Source of the DNA: DAITBA01 sp036824005
GTDB taxonomy: Bacteria; Pseudomonadota; Gammaproteobacteria; Burkholderiales; Rhodocyclaceae
Assembly (NCBI GenBank): GCA_036824005.1
Contig: DAITBA010000001.1
Coordinates: 124,001 to 188,000 of the forward strand
DNA length: 64,000 nt
Direction of reading: 5' to 3'
This document shows, piece by piece, positions 7,742 through 15,736 of this stretch; the first letter of the stretch is position 1, and each line of letters begins with the position of its first letter. The position numbers and the translations under genes are program-made. The notes below the pieces were generated by a model. The model had not been told where the DNA came from, made no database searches, and was given only the letters and a program-made list of their open reading frames with translations.

Positions 7742-8800
7742 TCACGCCGCCGCCGCCCGCAGCCGACGCGGCGTCATGAAGCGGCGCTCATAGTAGCGAT
7801 AGACGAGAAGGGAGACCGGCAGCGTGATCGCGATCGTCCACACGACCCTCGCCTGGTCGTCGCTCACCCGGCGCGCCACTTCCTGGAACACGATGGGGTG
7901 CAGCAGGTAGAGGGCATAGCTGGCGTTGCCCAAAAGCTCGCAGCCGCGCCGGTACCCTTCGCCGCCCGCCGGCAGCTGCGCCGCGAAGCCGACGAGGCCG
8001 ACCGTCGCCGGCATCAGCACGAGGAACGGCAGGCCGCGCACGATCTCGGTCTGGTCCGCGGGTAGAGGAACCGCGAGAAGAAAGGCGACGATGCAGGCGA
8101 GGCATCCGGCCAAGGCGGCACGGGCGGACAGGGCGTGTGTCCGGGCGAGGCTCGCGAGCCAGACGCCGGCGAAGAAATACACGGCGTAATAGACCGGCGA
8201 GACGAAATCGCCCCATTGCTCGCCCAGCCTGCGCTGCGGATCGAGCACGAGCTCGCCCCACAGCAGGCTGCACAAGAAGGCGAGGAGGGCCACGACGCCC
8301 AGGCGTCCGCGCCGCCCGCGTCCCCAGATCAGCACCAGCGGGAAGAGCAGGTAGAAGACGAACTCGACGCCGATCGACCACCCGCCGGTCACATAGGACG
8401 TCGATCCGGGTCGGAAAAAGCCGAACATGAGCGAGGCGTTGAGGAGCAGCGTGCCGAGCGCGCTCGTGCCTTCCGGAAGCCCGACGTTCGCGACCTTTCG
8501 CGCTTCCCACAGCGTGAGCAGGATCGCGACGTAGAAGAGTGGCGCGATGCGCAGCCAGCGGCGCTGCAGGTATTCGGCGATGCCCGATTTCGTGAGGCGC
8601 TCGCCATAGGTCCAGTACAGGCTGTAGCCGCTGATCACGAAGAAACCGCACACGGCATAGATGCCGGCCTTCTTCAGCATTCCGGCGACGAGGGGCCACG
8701 GCACCCCGCCGCTCCAGTTGCCCAGGTGATAGAGCATCACGGCGAGCGCCATCAGCCCGCGCAGGCCGTCGATCGAGTGGAGGCGGCGGCGCGCGCTCAC
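7742..8800 (-). CDS. Acyltransferase 3 family membrane O-acyltransferase (OafA/Oac-like)
   Basis: A 352-residue polytopic membrane protein of the acyltransferase-3 family. The N-terminus RLHSIDGLRGLMALAVMLYHL carries the R/H motif of the family (His near the end of the first helix), followed by GFFVISGYSLYW, and there are about ten membrane segments in total. Members transfer acetyl (or other acyl) groups to hydroxyls of O-antigen sugars. It overlaps the HisH-like gene by 4 bases, so it is co-translated with an amidation protein. An O-acetyl group on legionaminic acid or another residue is a reasonable guess, by analogy with the O-acetylated legionaminic acid of Legionella LPS. Confidence 0.85.
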   Translation of the reverse strand: MSARRRLHSIDGLRGLMALAVMLYHLGNWSGGVPWPLVAGMLKKAGIYAVCGFFVISGYSLYWTYGERLTKSGIAEYLQRRWLRIAPLFYVAILLTLWEARKVANVGLPEGTSALGTLLLNASLMFGFFRPGSTSYVTGGWSIGVEFVFYLLFPLVLIWGRGRRGRLGVVALLAFLCSLLWGELVLDPQRRLGEQWGDFVSPVYYAVYFFAGVWLASLARTHALSARAALAGCLACIVAFLLAVPLPADQTEIVRGLPFLVLMPATVGLVGFAAQLPAGGEGYRRGCELLGNASYALYLLHPIVFQEVARRVSDDQARVVWTIAITLPVSLLVYRYYERRFMTPRRLRAAAA

Positions 8801-9444
8801 GGTCCCTCAGGCGGCCCAGCTGCGCCGAGCGCTTGCGCGAAGTTGTGCATCAGCCGCATGCCGAAACGATGGCTCTTCTCCGGGTGGAACTGCACGCCGA
8901 AGATGTTGCCGAGCGCGAACGCCGAGGCGAAGTCGTGGCCGTAGTGCGTCGTCGTCAGCACGTCCTCGGCGCGCTCGCACACCACGTGATACGAATGCAC
9001 GAAGTAGAAGCGCGGCTCGGGGCCGAGCTCCTCCAGCAGCGGACAGGGCTTGCGCGCGGCGATCGTTTTCCACCCCATGTGCGGCACGCGCAGGCCCGCA
9101 TCCGGCGGGAAGCGCACGGTGCGCGCCTTGACCCAGCCGAGTCCCGGAAGAGCGCCCTCCTCGCTCGCTTGCGTCATGAGCTGCATGCCGAGGCAGATGC
9201 CGAGCACCGGCGTGCCCTGCGCCAGCACCTTCTCGCGCAGCAGCGGCACCAGCCCCGTGTCCTCGAGATGGCGCATGCCGGTGTCGAAGGCGCCGACGCC
9301 CGGCAGCACGAGCCGGTCGGCCGCGGCGACATCCTCGGGCCGCGACGAGATGAGGGCCTGCGCGCCGACCTTCTTGAACATGTTGCGGATGGAGCCGAGG
9401 TTGCCCATCTGGTAGTCGACGATGACGATCACGGGACGGTCCAT
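8797..9444 (-). CDS. HisH-like glutamine amidotransferase (WbuY type), set 1
   Basis: A 215-residue class I glutamine amidotransferase. The catalytic triad is visible: Cys84 in GICLGMQLM, and His187 and Glu189 in VQFHPEKSH; the N-terminal IVDYQMGNLGSI is the standard HisH start. It should release ammonia from glutamine for transfer through the HisF-like protein to the PP-loop amidotransferase. It is separated from its probable HisF partner (6208-6969) by the acyltransferase and the VapBC pair, unlike the second set in this locus, where all three genes abut. Confidence 0.85.
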   Translation of the reverse strand: MDRPVIVIVDYQMGNLGSIRNMFKKVGAQALISSRPEDVAAADRLVLPGVGAFDTGMRHLEDTGLVPLLREKVLAQGTPVLGICLGMQLMTQASEEGALPGLGWVKARTVRFPPDAGLRVPHMGWKTIAARKPCPLLEELGPEPRFYFVHSYHVVCERAEDVLTTTHYGHDFASAFALGNIFGVQFHPEKSHRFGMRLMHNFAQALGAAGPPEGP

Positions 9445-9453
9445 GTGTGATGC

Positions 9454-10998
9454 TCAGGCGGCAAGCGCGGAGGCAATGGTGCGCGGCGCACAGCGCGCAT
9501 CGGCGAGCAGTGCAGAGAGCGCCTCGTCCTCGCGCCGGTTCGGTACCGACGCGCTGGCGCCAGCCGGGGGTCCGGCGGTGAGGAGGCGACGCACCGCGGC
9601 GCCGATCGCCGCGGCGTCGAAGGCCGGCGCCAGGTATGCATCGTCCACCTGACTGTGGAAGAACTCGACGCCGTAGGCGCTGGTCACCACCGAGGGCACA
9701 CCGAACTCGCGCGACTCCAGCACGGTGCTCGAGCTGTGCGTGACATGCGCATGCATGTGGCGCAGCAGGGCGTACAGGGGGATGTCGGTCGCCGCGTCGA
9801 GCTCGAACGCCGGTACCCCGAGCGCGGTGAGTGCCCGGCGCACGCGCTCGCGATCGCCGAGCGCGAACGGGTGGACCCTGAACCACCACAGCCAATTCGG
9901 ATCGCCGTCGCGCGCCGCCTCGAAGATCTTCGTTTCCTCCTCGGGCGCGAGCCCCCACTGCAGCGTCACCAGGACATGCCGGGCGCCGGGCGGCCGGCGC
10001 GCGGCGATGGCGGCGATGCGCGCATCGTAGTCGCGCGCAAAGGCGCTCGCCTCTCCCTGCCAGGCGGCGAGCCAGAGATTGCCGCCGGCAAGCGGCCGAT
10101 GCCACGGGGGCACCGCCTCGCTCCAGCGGCCGATGGCCGCGGCCTCCGCCTGCCCCCAGACCCAGAAGTGCGAGGGCAGGAGCGCGTAGCCCTCGCGCGG
10201 CAGGCGCTGCCAGCGGCCGTAAGCGATGTGGTGTTCGCCCTGCACGCCATGCTGGATGTCCGCCACCGGGATGCCGTAGCGGCGGCACGCCAGGTTGAAG
10301 GCCATGCCGTCGGTCGCGTAGTAGCTCACGTTGAAGGCGAGGCGGGGCGTGATGCGCACGAAAAGCCGCCCGTAGAACGCGGCCACCGTCTCGACCCGAC
10401 ACGCCTGTCGCACGATCTGCTCGCGCGACGGAAAGGGCAGCGGGAGCGCGAGCTCCCGCAGATACGCCACCGCCTCATCATAGCCCGGCAGCCGCGCTTC
10501 ACCCCCGCGAGTGCGGCGCAAGGCGCTGCGCAGGATGAGCGCGTCGAGGCGGGGCTGGATGAAGACGGAAGGCGTGCGCCGCGGCACGTAGCACGCTTGC
10601 AGCGGCGAGAGCAGCAACGTCGTGAGGCCGCGTGCCTCGAGCCGGTCGATCAGCGGATCGCAGAACTTCTCGTACCAAAGGCCCTGGACGTTCGTGTAGG
10701 AGATCCCGTCGCTCAGGAACACGACGTCGGCGTGTCGATGGAGGGAGGCGTTGCGGCGGCGGTCGGCGAGCGTGGCGCGGCAGTAGCGGGCGAGGCCGCG
10801 CAGGCGCTTCGAGGCCTGCTGCTCGAGGCGGGCGAAGCACCCGGGTGCCGCCTCCGGCACCAGCCCCTGGGCGAGCAGCGCCGTGTAGAAGCGCACGCGC
10901 ACCAGCGGCCAGACGCGCAGCTCGCCCACCGACCACTGGTCCACCGGGTAGCGCGCCTCGAGCGCGTTGATAAGATCGATGACGTCGGAGGATTTCAC
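9454..10998 (-). CDS. Putative GT-B glycosyltransferase with QHG motif (possible nonulosonate transferase)
   Basis: A 514-residue protein without a family I can name with certainty. It has two Rossmann-like halves: an N-terminal one with DVVFLSDGISYTNVQGLWYE, then a region ending in VADIQHGVQGEHH, and a C-terminal half with a HVTHSSSTVLESREFGVPSV block. The QHG and the serine-rich HSSSTVLE motif followed by a conserved Glu are what one sees in bacterial capsule glycosyltransferases of the sialyl/KDO or CDP-polyol type. With a full CMP-legionaminic acid pathway in the locus and the other two glycosyltransferases of GT4 type, this is the best candidate for the legionaminic acid transferase. That is inference from context. 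Confidence 0.6.
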   Translation of the reverse strand: MKSSDVIDLINALEARYPVDQWSVGELRVWPLVRVRFYTALLAQGLVPEAAPGCFARLEQQASKRLRGLARYCRATLADRRRNASLHRHADVVFLSDGISYTNVQGLWYEKFCDPLIDRLEARGLTTLLLSPLQACYVPRRTPSVFIQPRLDALILRSALRRTRGGEARLPGYDEAVAYLRELALPLPFPSREQIVRQACRVETVAAFYGRLFVRITPRLAFNVSYYATDGMAFNLACRRYGIPVADIQHGVQGEHHIAYGRWQRLPREGYALLPSHFWVWGQAEAAAIGRWSEAVPPWHRPLAGGNLWLAAWQGEASAFARDYDARIAAIAARRPPGARHVLVTLQWGLAPEEETKIFEAARDGDPNWLWWFRVHPFALGDRERVRRALTALGVPAFELDAATDIPLYALLRHMHAHVTHSSSTVLESREFGVPSVVTSAYGVEFFHSQVDDAYLAPAFDAAAIGAAVRRLLTAGPPAGASASVPNRREDEALSALLADARCAPRTIASALAA

Positions 10999-11005
10999 GC
11001 CGCCC

Positions 11006-12475
11006 TCATCGCCGATCCGCGGCCTGGCGCAGCGCGTGCAGCGCGAGCCGCGGCAGACGCCACGGCTCGCCCCAGGCGATCAGGCCGACCGTCGCCACCG
11101 CAACGACGAAGGCCGCGAGCTTCACCGCTAGCGCCACGAACCAGCCGTCGAACGCGCTGTGCGCCACAACCAGCGCCACTGCGAAGCACACGCCGACCAC
11201 CCCGGCCATGCGCGTGTAATCCCAGGGCAGCGGCTCGTGGCGGCGCGCGATCCAGCCGATGAAGACCGCGGTCAGGCTCTGCGACGCCAGCGCCGCCACC
11301 GCCGCCCCGCTCATGCCCCAGTGCGGAATCAGCAGCAGGTTGAAGACGACGTTGGAGCCGGCGCCCACCAGGGTGCCGAGGGGGATCAGCCGCGTCGCGT
11401 TCGGGGCGAAGAAGAGCACGTTGACCAGCAGCAGATAGATGCCGTTCGCCACGCCGCCGAAGGCGATGTAGGGCACGACCACGTGCCCGTCGTGGAAGGC
11501 GCGGGCCGTCACCAGGGCGATGATCTCGGGTGCGAACAAGGAGAGCAGCAGCGCGAGCAGGGCGTAGCCCGCCACCAGCATCAGGCCGGCACGCTGCAGC
11601 TCGCGCAGCTCGGCCTCGGCGTTGCCCTTGAGGGCGCGCATGGCGACGGGGACGTAGGCGCGGTTGATGCTCTCCGTCACGATCATCATGATGCTGCCGA
11701 ACAGATAGCCGACGTTGTAGATTCCGGCGGAGGCGGTGCTGATCAGATTGTTGATCAGGAGCTTGTCGGCAATCGCCTGGATCTGGCCGGCTAAGGCGTG
11801 GGGAATTATGGGCAGCGAGTAGGCGAGCGAGCGCGACAGCGCGCCGCGATCCAGATCGACCACGGCATCCCGGCGCAAGCCGTAGATCGTCACTCCGAAG
11901 AACACCACGGCGGTGAGCAGCGCCGCCATCAGCGGTCCCTCCGCATGCCAGCCCAGTCCCACCACCAGCAGCAGGATGAGGCCGAGGTTGAGCAGGAACT
12001 GCAGGACCGAGAAGAAGGCGTAACGGCCCGGCTGCTCCTTCACCTGCAGCACCGCGAGCAGCGTCTGGAAGAAGGGCTGGAGCATCGCCGCCGCGATGCC
12101 CAGCGCGACGTAGGGCAGGAACGGGATGTCGCCCAGCAGCGGGCGCAGGAGCGGCTCGCCGAACAGGAGCAGCAGCGTGCCGGCGCTCGCCGACAGCAGG
12201 AACATGAAGGCGAGGATGGAGCCGCAGAAGCGCCGCCACGCCGGCGGATCGTCGCGCAGGTCGAAGTAATGGCGCGTGATCGCGCTGTGGCTGGAGAGCG
12301 TGAACAGGATCGCGAGCACACCGGTGAGCGCGGTCACCACGGTGAGCGTGCCGTAGTCCTCCGGACTCAGCAGACGCGTATAGAGCGGCAGCAGGAAGAA
12401 GGCGAGCCCGCGCGGCAGCACCGTCGCGACGAGATAGATGACGGAGCCGCGGCCGAGGCGGCGCGCCAGGGTCAC
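11006..12475 (-). CDS. wzx: Wzx-like O-antigen flippase
   Basis: A 489-residue polytopic membrane protein of the polysaccharide-transporter (MATE/MVF) superfamily with about 12-14 helices. The N-terminus GSVIYLVATVLPRGLAFFLL, followed by PLYTRLLSPEDYGTL, is the usual Wzx signature. It would move undecaprenyl-diphosphate-linked repeat units across the inner membrane for the Wzy-like polymerase encoded at 3483-4760. Its ATG overlaps the stop of the acetyltransferase gene by 4 bases and its stop is 7 bases before the putative glycosyltransferase. Confidence 0.88.
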   Translation of the reverse strand: MTLARRLGRGSVIYLVATVLPRGLAFFLLPLYTRLLSPEDYGTLTVVTALTGVLAILFTLSSHSAITRHYFDLRDDPPAWRRFCGSILAFMFLLSASAGTLLLLFGEPLLRPLLGDIPFLPYVALGIAAAMLQPFFQTLLAVLQVKEQPGRYAFFSVLQFLLNLGLILLLVVGLGWHAEGPLMAALLTAVVFFGVTIYGLRRDAVVDLDRGALSRSLAYSLPIIPHALAGQIQAIADKLLINNLISTASAGIYNVGYLFGSIMMIVTESINRAYVPVAMRALKGNAEAELRELQRAGLMLVAGYALLALLLSLFAPEIIALVTARAFHDGHVVVPYIAFGGVANGIYLLLVNVLFFAPNATRLIPLGTLVGAGSNVVFNLLLIPHWGMSGAAVAALASQSLTAVFIGWIARRHEPLPWDYTRMAGVVGVCFAVALVVAHSAFDGWFVALAVKLAAFVVAVATVGLIAWGEPWRLPRLALHALRQAADRR

Positions 12476-13140
12476 GGCGGCGCATCCCGGAACTTCCGGT
12501 CGAGGAACGACAGCCCGTTGGGCGTGACCTTCAGCTGCGGATAGGCTCCGACCACCACGCTGTCGTCGGGGATCGTGGCGTTGAGCAGGAAGGCGTTCGC
12601 GCCCACCGTCACGTTGCGCCCGAGGCGCGAGCGGCCGATCACCGCGGCGCGCGCGTACAGGATCGCGCCGTCTCCGAACTCGGGGTAGACGCCGTCCTCC
12701 TCCGCGCCCACCGTACAGTTCTGATACACGGTGAAGTAGTCGCCGTAGCGCGCGTTGCCGAGGATCGTGCCGATCGGATGCACGAAGAGGAAGACCTCGG
12801 GCAGCTGCACGGCGTAGAAGGCGTCGATGCCGTGCAGCGCCTTGTTGAGCAGGAAGGCCTTGGTCGCCACTGCCTCGGCCCCCGCCTTGCCGGCCGTGTT
12901 CGCCAGCATGTAGAGGAACATGGCGTACTGGTCGGAGTGCAGGTGGCTGAAGACCGGCGCACCGTCCTCGTGGAAGTACTTCTTGCGGATGGCGCCGAAG
13001 CAGCGCTCCACCCAGCCCAGCGTGTGCGGAAGAAGGGCGACGACGTCGTCCGCGGCGAGCGGCGCCGGATCGGGGAAAAACGCGTTCGCCTGGGCGGCGA
13101 CGTAGGCGCCGAGCTCCTTCGCGCCGAGGGAGGTCTTCAT
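12472..13140 (-). CDS. Left-handed beta-helix acetyltransferase, serine acetyltransferase-like
   Basis: A 222-residue protein with an alpha-helical N-terminal half (to about residue 115) and a C-terminal hexapeptide-repeat domain (HPIGTILGNARYGDYFTVYQ, then repeats of V/I-G-x-x-x). This is the architecture of serine acetyltransferase and of related LPS-locus acetyltransferases. It starts with ATG at 13138-13140, overlapping the HisF-like gene stop in an ATGA junction, and directly precedes wzx. A role in acetylating one of the sugars or a side-chain amino acid of the repeat unit is likely; the substrate is not shown by sequence. Confidence 0.75.
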   Translation of the reverse strand: MKTSLGAKELGAYVAAQANAFFPDPAPLAADDVVALLPHTLGWVERCFGAIRKKYFHEDGAPVFSHLHSDQYAMFLYMLANTAGKAGAEAVATKAFLLNKALHGIDAFYAVQLPEVFLFVHPIGTILGNARYGDYFTVYQNCTVGAEEDGVYPEFGDGAILYARAAVIGRSRLGRNVTVGANAFLLNATIPDDSVVVGAYPQLKVTPNGLSFLDRKFRDAPP

Positions 13141-13898
13141 TTCACGTTCTTGACGTCGATGCCGGCGTTCTTGAGAAAGGAGCGCGCGCGGATCGGATTG
13201 TTGTCGCCGAAGTGGAACACGCTCGCGCAGGCGACCGCCTGCACGCCGGCGTCCTGGATCGCGGCGACGAGATGAGCGAAATGTCCCGCCCCGCCGCAGA
13301 TGATCACCGGCAGGCTGGTGCGCTGCCGCACCGTCCTCGCGAGCTCCAGATCGTAGCCATCCATCATGCCGTCGTGATCGATGGAATTGAGGAACAGCTC
13401 GCCGGCGCCGAGACGCTCCATCTCGGCCACGTGCTGCAGCAGGTCGACCCCGGTGCGCGTGCGCGCGCTGTGCGTATACACCACGTGGCGTCCGTCCTCC
13501 CGGCGCACGTCGATGCCGACGACGATGCACTGCTTGCCGAAGAGGCCCGCGGCCTCCGCGATCAGGCCGGGGTTCTCCACCGCCGCCGTGGTGATCACGA
13601 CCTTGTCGGCCCCGGCGCGCAGCAGCTCGCGGATGGTGTCGGTGTCGGCGATGCCGCCGCCGACCGTGAGGGGCATGAAGCACTCGCGCGAGACGCGCTG
13701 GATCATATCGACCAGCGTGCCGCGGCCCTCGGCGCTCGCCTCGATATCGAGAAACACCAGCTCGTCGGCATACTGGGCGTTATAGATGCGCGCCGCCGAC
13801 ACCGGGTCGCCCGTGTCGCGGAAGTCGCGGAACTGCCGGCCCTTCACCATGCGGCCGTTCCTGAGCAGCAGCACCGGGATGATGCGCGTCTTCAGCAT
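13137..13898 (-). CDS. HisF-like amidation protein (WbuZ type), set 2
   Basis: A 253-residue HisF-family TIM barrel, starting MLKTRIIPVLLLRNGRMVKG. As in set 1, residue 11 is Leu instead of the catalytic Asp of histidine-pathway HisF, while Asp130 remains. Phosphate-binding loops GGGIADTDTI and CGGAGHFAHL are present. It overlaps the HisH-like gene of set 2 by 7 bases and the acetyltransferase by 4, so all three proteins of this set are made from adjacent, coupled genes. The context next to PtmA-like, LegF and PtmE genes suggests that set 2 serves the legionaminic acid branch. Confidence 0.85.
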   Translation of the reverse strand: MLKTRIIPVLLLRNGRMVKGRQFRDFRDTGDPVSAARIYNAQYADELVFLDIEASAEGRGTLVDMIQRVSRECFMPLTVGGGIADTDTIRELLRAGADKVVITTAAVENPGLIAEAAGLFGKQCIVVGIDVRREDGRHVVYTHSARTRTGVDLLQHVAEMERLGAGELFLNSIDHDGMMDGYDLELARTVRQRTSLPVIICGGAGHFAHLVAAIQDAGVQAVACASVFHFGDNNPIRARSFLKNAGIDVKNVK

Positions 13899-14509
13899 CG
13901 GCCGTCCCAGTCGCAGAAGTTGTCGAGGAGCTTGAGCCCGCTCTCCTGGCTCTTCTCCGGATGGAACTGGACGCCCACGACGCTGCCGCGCGCGACGCAG
14001 GACGCGAAGTCCTCGCCGTAGGGCGTGGTGCCCAGGACATCGGCCGCATCGGCGGCGCGGAAGTGAAACGAGTGCACGAAGTAGAAATCGATGTGGGTCT
14101 TGATGCCGGCGAACACCGGGTGCTTGCGCTTCAGATCGACGTTGTTCCAGCCCACATGGGGAATCTTGAGCTCCGGCCTCGCCTCGAGCGGCACTACCTC
14201 GCCCGGGATCACGTCGAGCCCCGCGGTCGGGCCGTGCTCGGCGCCCGTGGTCGACAGGAGCTGCATGCCGAGGCAGATGCCGAGGAAAGGCTTGCCCTCG
14301 GCGATGTGGTCGCGGATCGCGGCGACGAGATGGGCGCGGGCGAGATTCGCCATCGCCGCGGCATAGGAGCCGACGCCCGGCAGGATCAGGTGCGAGGCCT
14401 CGGGAATCTCCTCGGCACGTGCGAGCAGCCGCGGCGCGTGGCCCAGGTAGTCGAGGGCGTTCGCCACCGACCCCAGGTTGCCCATGCCGTAATCGACGAT
14501 CCCGATCAT
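13892..14509 (-). CDS. HisH-like glutamine amidotransferase (WbuY type), set 2
   Basis: A 205-residue class I glutaminase with the catalytic triad Cys79 (LGICLGMQLL), His183 and Glu185 (VQFHPEKSQ). I chose ATG 14507-14509 (MIGIVDYGMGNLGSV), which overlaps the amidotransferase stop in an ATGA junction and matches the usual HisH start; a longer frame adds ten residues at 14539 without homology. It supplies ammonia to the set 2 HisF-like/PP-loop amidotransferase complex. Two complete glutaminase sets in one locus argue for two separately dedicated amidation complexes. Confidence 0.87.
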   Translation of the reverse strand: MIGIVDYGMGNLGSVANALDYLGHAPRLLARAEEIPEASHLILPGVGSYAAAMANLARAHLVAAIRDHIAEGKPFLGICLGMQLLSTTGAEHGPTAGLDVIPGEVVPLEARPELKIPHVGWNNVDLKRKHPVFAGIKTHIDFYFVHSFHFRAADAADVLGTTPYGEDFASCVARGSVVGVQFHPEKSQESGLKLLDNFCDWDGRC

Positions 14510-15690
14510 CTCGGCGTGCGGTTGCCTTCCCGATACCACTGGACGAAGTCCCAGGTGGGCTCGGCGCGCGTGTTGTGCCCGAAGTCGTGCGCGTACGGCG
14601 GAATCGCGGTCGCGACGACGGTCTTGTTGAATTCCTCCTCGGTGAGGCCCATGTATTCGAGGAACACGTCGAGCGAGGGCGGACGCTGGCCGTCGTGGGC
14701 GGCGTTGATCGCGCGCGCCTCCTCGGTGCTCATGCGGCCGTTGCGGATGTGGAAGGCGTTGATCTGCGCGACGCGGCTGTAGCCGCGCTTGATGAACTTG
14801 ATGTAGTCACGCGCCCCCTGCATGAAGCACTCGATCTTCTCGCCATGACCGTTGATCTCGCGCGGCACGCCTTCCAGCACATCGAGCTTCCAGCCGAGCT
14901 CGCGCTGGATGATCTCGGAGTTGCGCACGTAGTCCCAGGGAATGAAGCTGCCCAGACAGACCGAGCAGTAGTTGATCTCCTTGAGCTCCTTGAGCGGGGG
15001 GTAGGTGTAGGGAATGAGGTCGCGCCGGTCGATCGGATCCTCGGGCCTGTTGATCATCCCCCACATGTCGTCGGCGGAGATGCCGAGGTTGCGCACCATG
15101 TTGAACTTCTTCTCGTCCTCGTACTCGATCTCGTCGTTGAGATAGTCGTAGTAGGCCGAGATTTCCGACAGCGGCTCGCCCCAGAAGAGCAGCGGCGTCT
15201 TGAACTTGATGGCGATGCGCAGCGGATAGGAGTAGATGCCGGTGTGGCAATGCCAGCAGAAGTCGGTCTTGCGCGTGAAGGACTCGAGCATGAGCTTCTT
15301 GACGATGCGCCAGTTGGGCGTGAACTCGAGGACATCGACGCCGAGCTTCTTCAGGATGCGCTGGTTGTTGTCCTGGATCGTCGGCCGCATGAAGCCGTGG
15401 TTGAAGCGCACCACCAGCGGCTTCAGCCGGTATTCCTTCATCAGGTAGTAGAGCTGGAACGTGCTGTCCTTGCCGCCGGAGAAGGGCACGATGCAGTCGT
15501 AGTCGCCCTTGCCGCGGTATTTCTCGATCAGCCGGTCGAGCAGGCGCTTGCGCTCGTCCCAGTCGACCTCCTTCTGCTTGTGCTCGGTGCTGCGGCAGAT
15601 GTTGCAAATGCCTTCGGCATCGAACTCGATTGTCTCGTAGGTCTCGGGCAGCAAGCAGCGCTTGCAGCGGCGCAGGGTGTCGGGAAACAT
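14506..15690 (-). CDS. N-acetyl sugar amidotransferase (WbuX/PtmG type), set 2
   Basis: A 394-residue PP-loop ATP-pyrophosphatase. Zinc-type cysteine pairs are Cys9/Cys12 and Cys29/Cys32, and the ATP loop SGGKDST is at residues 71-77. A further pair, FCWHCHTG, and NYCSVCLG lie in the middle and C-terminal parts. It is clearly diverged from the set 1 enzyme, consistent with a different sugar substrate. In Campylobacter a homologue (PtmG) is needed for the acetamidino form of legionaminic acid; here the gene sits between a PtmA-like dehydrogenase and its own HisH/HisF partners and shares the transcript with legB-legF. Formation of an acetamidino legionaminic acid is therefore the favoured role. 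Confidence 0.87.
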   Translation of the reverse strand: MFPDTLRRCKRCLLPETYETIEFDAEGICNICRSTEHKQKEVDWDERKRLLDRLIEKYRGKGDYDCIVPFSGGKDSTFQLYYLMKEYRLKPLVVRFNHGFMRPTIQDNNQRILKKLGVDVLEFTPNWRIVKKLMLESFTRKTDFCWHCHTGIYSYPLRIAIKFKTPLLFWGEPLSEISAYYDYLNDEIEYEDEKKFNMVRNLGISADDMWGMINRPEDPIDRRDLIPYTYPPLKELKEINYCSVCLGSFIPWDYVRNSEIIQRELGWKLDVLEGVPREINGHGEKIECFMQGARDYIKFIKRGYSRVAQINAFHIRNGRMSTEEARAINAAHDGQRPPSLDVFLEYMGLTEEEFNKTVVATAIPPYAHDFGHNTRAEPTWDFVQWYREGNRTPR

Positions 15691-15736
15691 TGGAAGTCCT
15701 CTCTGAAGCGATGCGGGCGGCGCTGGGCAGCGCGTC

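Noticed and set aside
6208..14509. hisF and hisH homologues as histidine biosynthesis genes
   Set aside because: No other his genes are nearby, Asp11 of HisF is lost in both copies, and each set accompanies a sugar amidotransferase.
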